Assembly: GCA_031213475.1 (NCBI GenBank)
Contig: JARUPZ010000003.1
Coordinates: 10,062,463-10,126,462 of the forward strand
Direction of reading: 5' to 3'
From: Nereocystis luetkeana
Taxonomy: Eukaryota > Sar > Phaeophyceae > Laminariales > Laminariaceae
DNA: 64,000 nucleotides
In this document: positions 57,343 through 64,000 of the stretch, piece by piece
Numbering within the stretch: position 1 is the stretch's first letter
How the letters are laid out: the number at the start of each line of letters is the position of its first letter
Translations under genes and position numbers: made by a program
Notes under the pieces: model-generated
Seen by the model: only the letters and a program-made list of their open reading frames with translations
The model's database searches: none
What the model was told of the DNA's origin: nothing

Positions 57343-57805
57343 TACTCTGGGGTACCCGTAATGCCAAACCTGACCGTTTGGGTTGTACTCGGGTAGATAC
57401 TCCGGGGAAACCAGGCGTCACACCCGGTTGTTCGGGTCATGCTCGGGTAGGTACTCTTGAGGTACCCGGGTGCGAAACCCGGTTGTTTGGGTCCGACTCA
57501 GGTATGTACTCTGGGGTACCCCGTGCCAGACCTGACTGTTCGGATGATACTTGGGTAGGTGCTCTGGGGTGTACCCGGGTGCCAGACCTGGTTGTTTGGG
57601 TCGTAGTCGGGCAAGTACTCTGGGGTACCCCGGTGTTAAACCCGGCTGTTTGGATCGTACTCGGGTACAGCAGGTGCTCTGGTGGATACCCGGGTGCCAA
57701 ACCAGGTTGTTTGGGTAATACTCGGGTACAACAGGTACTCTGGCGGGGGGTACCCGTGCGCCGCGTGTGCCGAACCAGGTTGTTTGGGTCATACTCGGTA
57801 CCCTG
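57343..57805. repeat. Minisatellite, eight units of 53-61 bp
   Basis: Each unit contains GTACTCTGGGGTACCC, then TGCCAAACCxGGTTGTTTGG and TACTCGGGTA. Units have diverged by substitutions and small indels. Frames on both strands stay open through it, including a 287-codon minus frame, but no homology is apparent. Confidence 0.9.
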
Positions 57806-59580
57806 GTACGGCCTCGAGTAAGATACCCTTACCATAATATAACCACACCGCTCTTCCCACCAGGCCGGTTTATACAGAGCTTCTTTTCTTTTTTTCTTGA
57901 CCGGGCCTCTAGACCCTATAGGTCGGACGGTGGGCTTGGTGGCTGGCTTGCTCCTGCCAGCTGGCTTCCCGTGGATGCGAGTGAAACCGTCACGGTTAGT
58001 GGTGTCCGCCCGAGGGCCTGGCCGATTCGGTCGGCGCCCTCTCCCCCCCCCCCCACCCCTTCCCCTCCCCCCCGCTTGTGTGTAACTGCTACAACTTTCG
58101 TCCGCCAACCATTCCAACTGTCCAAAGAAGAAAATTACGTGAAGTTTCTTCTTGGGGGACGGAAGGAGGCTGGGCGGACGGACGCCCCTGCTGTGGCGTG
58201 TGTGCCGGGGAACGGGGGCAGTGGGAGGGGGGAGGGGGGGGGGGGGGGGGGCACCGTCGGCGGTGCAGGCAGGCGGGTATTGTGGCTGATCGAAAACCAA
58301 AAAAAAAAAAGGGAGTGAGGAAGGTCGTCGCCTGCGTCACCCCCTCTCACGAAGCGAAGCGTCTCGGGACGGCGGGTAGCAAGTCCCGCGCATTCTGTTT
58401 TTTTTGTTCAGGCATATGGGTACACCTCAGAAGGGGAGAGGGTTAGGGAGTGTGACGTTTCGATCGGGGGGTGTGTGAGACTTTTCTTTCACCGCGCGCG
58501 ACATGGCGACATGAGCAGCCAGCCCTGGTGTGGACTTTGGGGTGGGGGGTGGGGAGGAGGAGGGGAGGGGGGGGGGGGGGGGGGCTGGAGCGGAGTGGAG
58601 AGAGCGTGGTGGAGAAAACACCTGCGCGGCCCGTCTCTGACCTCAAGAGTCTTGTTTATTTGGTTGCCGGGAGTTTCACGTCGCGAAAGAGGGAAGTAAT
58701 TGAGAGTGGGGGGGGGGACTGGGGGGGGGCCAAGGCGTTGCTGGTGTCTTCGGCTGCGGATGCAGATGGCGGTGGTTGTTGTGATGACGGGAGACAACTT
58801 TGGTGGGGTAGCCACGAACGGGGGGAGGCGGGGGGGGGGGGGGGGGGGGCTGTTCGGGACGGGCTCAGTGTACCTAGCGGTAGGCTACGGAGAGGGCTGC
58901 AAGTCCTGATAGAGGGCGCGCGGCTCGATTTCGCGCGGTACGTTCGCGGTGGGAGAGAAACCCAATATTTTATCGCTACGGCGACGCTGAGGGTTGGGGG
59001 GGGGGGGGGGGGGGGGGGGGGGTCAGCAGTGCAGGTCAACTTTGTGTGCGTCCCTCCGTTGCGTTCTTGAGTTATTGAAACCGGCGATAGTTTTTTGTTT
59101 TGTTTTCCCCGCCCTTTTATTTGACATGGTGCATCCATCGGCGCTCCATTTTTTTTTCTTTTTGCTTCTTCTTTGTCTGGGTGGGGGGGGGGGAGTAAGG
59201 CCCCCTCCCTCCGACTTGCTTTCGTGTCTTCCTTCCGTCATTCCGACCAACTATGCTTGAGAAGGAGTGAGCGAGTGATTTTGAGGACGTTCGAAAAGAC
59301 AAAAGAGAAGAAGGAGAATAGCAAGGACTGGCTTGAGGCAACAGGTGTGGGGAGGGGCACACTCAGCTTTTGGGCAGATAAAAAGCAGCCTTCTATCACA
59401 GGGCAAGGAGGCGTGTTAGGTGCTGCTTCGAAACGTTGGGTAGGGGGAGAGAGGGAGGGAGGGGATAATAAACTGGTGGGGCAGATATATAGATGCGTCA
59501 AGAGGGCAGACGTGTTCATAGTCGTCTTCGACCTATCTTGGCTCTGTTTTGCCACGGCTTTTGGTTGCCACACGGCAGTC

Positions 59581-59582
<2 letters not shown>

Positions 59583-59618
<36 letters not shown>
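59583..59618. repeat. Poly-C tract
   Basis: About 36 consecutive C residues. Confidence 0.95.
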
Positions 59619-59619
<1 letters not shown>

Positions 59620-62600
59620 ACCACCGCTGTAGTACATACAGTATGTTTGGCCTCATTCGGGGGCCGCTTGAATAGAATGAGCGAAAAAGTCGAGCGAGAG
59701 AGCTTCGACTTGCAAAGCTCCTCCTTCCTTCCTTCCTTCCTTCCGTCCTCTGCTGCCTTATTTTGTTTCGTTTTTTTCTGGTATCTTTTTCGTCCTGGCT
59801 CCTTGCTTCTCGCTCTCGCCCTTATCTCTTGTTCTGGTAGGGACTTGGGGGGAGGAGAGGGGAGGGGAGGGGGAGGGGGTTCAGAAAGCAGCAGTCAGAT
59901 CAGTTGTCGTTCGTGATGGTTGCGGTTGTGGCTGTGGCTGTGGGCGTCTTTTTTTTTTTCTTTGCGCCATTTCACGCAGGCAAAATAAAAATGCCCCCCA
60001 CCCCCCCCCCCCCGCCCTTGCCAGCCAGAACGGAACCAAAAATTGTTTGCCCCCGCGGTCGCGTACCAGGTCCGTCTTGTTCTTTTAGTTTGACCGTTGG
60101 TGGTAACGTTGGCGCTGACAATGCCGTTGGGGAATGCTACGACGATAAAAGACGGACGGCGTTGGACTTGAAAGGGAAAAGCCCGCTGAGCTTGGGAGGT
60201 AGAAGAAGAAAAAAATGCTGCGCCAATGAACCAAAAAAAAGTAGCGATTGGCCTCCTGACCCCACCCGACGTTTTCACCCACGAAAGACTCTCGGAGAGC
60301 GGAGAAACCTTTTTTTGTTTTCTTTTTTTATTTCTATTTTTTTTTTCACGTTTGCTGTATTAAGTCTAATCGGCGGGGCCGTGTATAGTAGGTAGTAGAT
60401 GGGTATTAGGTGTGTGTGGGCGCGAGTAGGCCCCCCTCTCCCCTCTCATTTTTTTTTTTTTTTTGTTCTCCTTTTTCTTTTTTTTTTTTCGTTGCTGCTT
60501 TTTTTTTGCACACGCTGCAACGAAAGCACAAGCCGCAAAGAAGACGAGAACTTGCTTTGGTTGCGGGTCTCAAGAGAGCAAGAAGGGGCGGGGGGGGGGG
60601 GCGGGGGGGGGGGGGGAGTGGGATCATCGGGGGGGAGGGGGGGGGGGGTTCAGGCTGGGCGATTTGAGGGGGGGGGGGGAGGCGGGAGGATGCTAACTTG
60701 TTTCCATCCTTTCGCCCACTGCTTTGCTCGTTTGTAGAGGGGAAGGAAATTGGGCGGGGGGGGGAGGGGGGGGGGGGGGGGGGTAGGTGCGAATACTATA
60801 GTGGTTTCCTACGGGCTGGTTGCATGACTGGTGCAGTGGGGACTTTTCGGAGTTCGTAGTCTATCTGTCGTTGGTGGCCGGGGTTGGGGGAGGGAGGGGC
60901 TTATGTTTGGCTTCCGGCACCGTGCTGGGGAGGGGAGGGGGAGGGGGGGATGGGTGTGTATGTTGTCGTCCTCAATGCTTCGGCGACGAGAAAGGCGCGC
61001 TGCAAGGGGAGGAGAATGATGCGCGCGGTTGAGCGGAGGGAGCGCGGCAAGGTTAGGGTGGTGTCGAAGCATGGGGGGGGGAGGGAGGGGATCGGGTGAG
61101 AGGTGGAGTGGCCAGGTGTGCCAGGGGCGTGGGGGTGTGGAGGCGGGGGCGGCAGAAGGATGAGGGGGGGGGGGGTGATGGGGGCGGTCAGATTTCCTTA
61201 CAGTTGTTTCACATATCGGAATGTACAGAGAGAGAATGAAAAAGCACGGACGACAAAACCAAAACAAAAACATAAAACGCTGTTTTGTTTTGTTGTTGTA
61301 TCATTTTGTTTCGGTGCCAGCCCCCCCCCCTCCAGAGAGGACTAGAGACCGACCCCTCTCCTCGTTTGAGTGTTTTTTCTAGTGTGCATTTTTGGAAGAT
61401 TATGGAGAGTGAGGTCGGTGGTGATTTGGGTGGAGGCGGGGGAAGGGGGGGGGGGGAGGGAGAGGGTGACTCGGGGTGCGACATGGATGCATTTCGTTTC
61501 TAGTTGGGTGGGTAGGGTGGGTCGGTCCACTTCGGAAGATGTTGGTGAAAGAGGAAGATGGCAAAAAATAAGTATATCTGTGTTGGGATTTCGGCATTTG
61601 GTCCGGCGCACAGTACGTTTCCGTGTGTTTCGTTACAACTTCTTTTTTTTTTTATATCGTTCGTGCCTTGTTAGCACGAGGGTGGGGTGAGAGGGGTGGG
61701 GGGTTGGGGCTGTTTTGTGTAGTCTTGTCGTGTAATCGATTCAGCTAGCAAAGCAAGCGATGCTTTACTTTACTTGACTTTTTTATGATGTTGGTTCGTC
61801 GTGGAGGGGAGGGGAGGGGGCGGGGGGGGGGGGGGGGGGGCTTCGAACGGACGCTTTTCTCTCGTCTTGCACATTTTTTTTGTCGTCGCCCTCTTCCATG
61901 CTGGTCACGAAACACCAAGAAAAAAGGTAGGGTTAAAAGTCTAAACTAAATCTAAGTATTATTATTACAACCTCGGCTTTCTTTCGTTCTTTCTTTTCTT
62001 GATTCCCTGTGTCTTTTCTTTTTTAACGATGGCGTACGGCTTTGTGTTTGTACAAGCGCACGTACAAACAAGCACGAAAAGAAATGCGCAGATGCTCTCC
62101 TCTCCCGTTACGTATTCATGTGGAGATAAGGAGGAGGTGTCGCTATTGTAATATGGCTTTCTCACAACACTCGATGGATTTTTTTTTTTTAATACGAGTA
62201 CATGTTATGAGCTACTATTAATACCACCCCTCCCTTGCGTGATTCGGGGAAAACAGCCCACCCGACCAGGCTCTGAAATCCCATTTATCGGAGGAGGCGC
62301 ACTTTAAAAAATGGTAAGAGATATGGTGTTCCGTACGTAGGGGCGGGCAGGCTTCCGGCTTCCGTTATCGCTCGGAACCGGAGCCGTGAGCCGTTGGCTT
62401 TTCTTAGAGGCGAGGGGAGACATTCAGCGATATATAGGTATCGGCAGACAAGCTTTCGCGTAAACACTACGGTACCTACCGCCGTAAAGGACCAGGCAAA
62501 CAACAACCTATTGATGGCTGTTGGGGGGTGGGGCGTCCTGCTCCCGCTGTGCTATCGTACTGCTGTGCTGGCATACCACTCTGTCCCGTCATACTATTAA

Positions 62601-62636
62601 TAAGTTTTATATTAGTAAGTAATCGTATTTTAACAG

Positions 62637-62690
62637 GCGCGTGAGCGCGAAGCGCGTGAGCGCGAAGCGCGTGAGCGCGAAGCGCGTGCC
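62637..62690. repeat. 15-bp tandem repeat, three units
   Basis: Units of GCGCGTGAGCGCGAA, themselves rich in GCGC palindromes. Confidence 0.9.
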
Positions 62691-63436
62691 TTTTGTTCTT
62701 GGTTTTCCAAGGGAAAAGAACAATCCGTCTGAGCCAAGCCTCGCCTGCTGGGGTGCCGTCTGTGCTGGTGCCGACTGGTCTCTTTTCACACTCGCACCAA
62801 CTCCAACTGCGACTTCGCAAAAAAGAAGACCAGCAAACTGATGAGAACAGCGTTCGAATGTATTTCATCGAGGGCAATAACCACTCTAAATGGTGATTGA
62901 TACGTGACTATTAATAGTCAATTCTTTGAAGATCAATGAGTTGCTGATGTTGATGCGCACGATTTTCACGCTTCCTTCCGCCGGTCAGCCAAGTCAACCA
63001 ATCAGGTTAACCTTTCTTGCGAATGTTTTTGCTGTTCATTTCGAACGCATTTTACCAGCTACTCGTATAATAAGTACCGAGAAATATATTTCAGGCATGC
63101 ATACTCGTACATACATTGGCTCCCTCGCTAGTCGGGGGAGGGTCGGAGGGGGGGGGGGGGGGGGGGGGGGTGATCAGGGCTCTGTTCGCTCGCTCCGATA
63201 CATATTTCACTCGAATTTCACGCGAGCCGTTTGTTTCCATCGTCTTTCGCTGAAACCGATTGAACTTTAGAATTGAAGATCCGTTCACTCGTATTCCTGA
63301 GCCGAGTTCACAAACTTTGTAGAACGAGATCATTTTCCAGGAGTATTCCAGCAGCATTCCTTCGCTCTGTTTGAAGCATGTACGGTATGTATATATGCAT
63401 TGTGTATGTATACAAGGCGCTTCGCTCCGCGGGCGG

Positions 63437-63459
63437 CCTACGCCGCCCGCTACGCTCGC
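63437..63459. repeat. Perfect hairpin, 9-bp stem
   Basis: GCGGGCGGC and its complement GCCGCCCGC separated by CTAC, inside a sequence of GCTCCGC/CGCTCG words. No T-run follows, and the role is unknown. Confidence 0.5.
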
Positions 63460-63931
63460 TCAGGAAGGAAAAAAGTACATCAAGTTACGCGAAGGGGACA
63501 GAAGTAGGTCGATGATTGAACACATTTTTTATGATCGTTGTTTCAAACTGGCGACTTGACAATTGCCAAGAGTCACACCGTACGTACGTACATACCCCGG
63601 GTAGGGTACGAGTACTTATTTTCTTCTTTTTTTTATGCTGTATGTACCTGGTATGTACGAACGAGAAAGCACAGAACGGCATAATATATAGCAGCAGCAC
63701 CGCAAAAACAATGAAAATGGAACCGAAAATGTCGGAAAGAAAAAAAAAATCCATATCCCCTCTCATGAAATAATTGTCTGCCCCCGGAACACCTTGCACC
63801 AGTCGAAAAAGAAAAAAAGAAAAATGAACAGCAGAGCTTCTCTCGCAGCCTCGTACGCCGCCCGCCCCTCTCACGACCACCTCGCCAACGATTCGGTCCG
63901 GGTGAAGTTTTCCTCCCTCTCTGTCTCACAG

Positions 63932-64000
63932 TGATCCCCGTCGCTCACCCCGCGTGAAGCCCGGTGCTCACCGTGACCCTCGTTCGCCAGCTCGACAATG
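63932..64000. other. Possible exon at the right edge, strand unresolved
   Basis: On +, a good acceptor (TCCCTCTCTGTCTCACAG ending 63931) opens a frame DPRRSPRVKPG to the edge. On -, the edge reads IVELANEGH up to a GTGAGC donor (63966-63971). Both are plausible; sequence beyond the window is needed. Confidence 0.25.

Larger units (their letters stand above)
57806..63931. other. No gene recognised; G-run-rich, MITE-free region
   Basis: It carries long G runs on the + strand (about 58227, 58559, 58706, 58831, 58997, 60590-60650, 60755, 61817, 63150), C runs at 58045, 59583 and 60001, and no SINE or MITE. Long open frames on both strands (for example + 58471-59070 and + 59173-59916) are Gly- or Pro-rich and read through homopolymers. 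TATTAATA motifs reappear only from 62216. Confidence 0.45.

Noticed and set aside
57437..58300. 287-codon minus-strand frame
   Set aside because: It runs through the minisatellite and C/G tracts. Its repetitive Pro/Thr-rich sequence follows the DNA repeat, and no domain is visible.
58471..59916. Frames of 199 and 247 codons downstream of the bactofilin gene
   Set aside because: Mostly poly-Gly or poly-Pro from G and C runs; no domain.
1..64000. CRISPR array, bacterial operon or integrated virus
   Set aside because: The regularly repeated elements are MITEs with unequal spacing and TA or TTAA flanks. No viral or prokaryotic gene cluster was seen.

Overview
The window is nuclear DNA of a repeat-rich eukaryote: the one clear gene has GT-AG splicing, and around it lie a LINE, tRNA-derived SINEs, MITEs and long microsatellites. 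A bactofilin gene with a very large intron suggests an algal or other protist genome, perhaps a stramenopile such as a brown alga. That placement is a guess; nothing in the sequence proves the lineage.

One protein-coding gene is well supported. It is a bactofilin-like (polymer-forming cytoskeletal) protein on the + strand, with exon 1 at 31982-32704 and exon 2 at 56475-56960. The phase-0 intron between them is 23,770 bp and cuts the beta-helical domain. A possible 5'UTR intron lies at 31400-31651, and a possible exon of another gene touches the right edge. The only other convincing reading frame is the reverse transcriptase of a 5'-truncated LINE (minus strand, 19118-21905). Most remaining open frames are low-complexity or repeat translations.

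The left part (1-28 kb) and the big intron (33-56 kb) are mosaics of small mobile elements. MITE-A (about 108 bp, palindromic, TA target duplication, Tc1/mariner-like) has 25 copies. MITE-B (about 95 bp, TTAA flanks and CCC/GGG ends, piggyBac-like) has 32. Two tRNA-derived SINE families, a non-autonomous hAT element with a perfect 8-bp target duplication, LINE 3' ends and four lesser dispersed families make up much of the rest. A 650-bp GTAT microsatellite lies upstream of the gene. Downstream of it come a minisatellite with units of about 53-61 bp and a MITE-free stretch rich in G runs.

The most unusual signal is a set of very short palindromic motifs bounded by TA: TACCWGGTA (57 sites by eye), TATTAATA (37) and TACAGCAGTA/TACTGCTGTA (10). 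Comparison of MITE and LINE copies inside the window shows several of the first two kinds as clean insertions at a TA dinucleotide. Some are chained, with neighbours sharing a TA. They read as a fossil record of Tc1/mariner-type excision footprints. TATTAATA is what MITE-A would leave (TA+TT+AA+TA); CCWGG predicts an unseen element with CC...GG ends.
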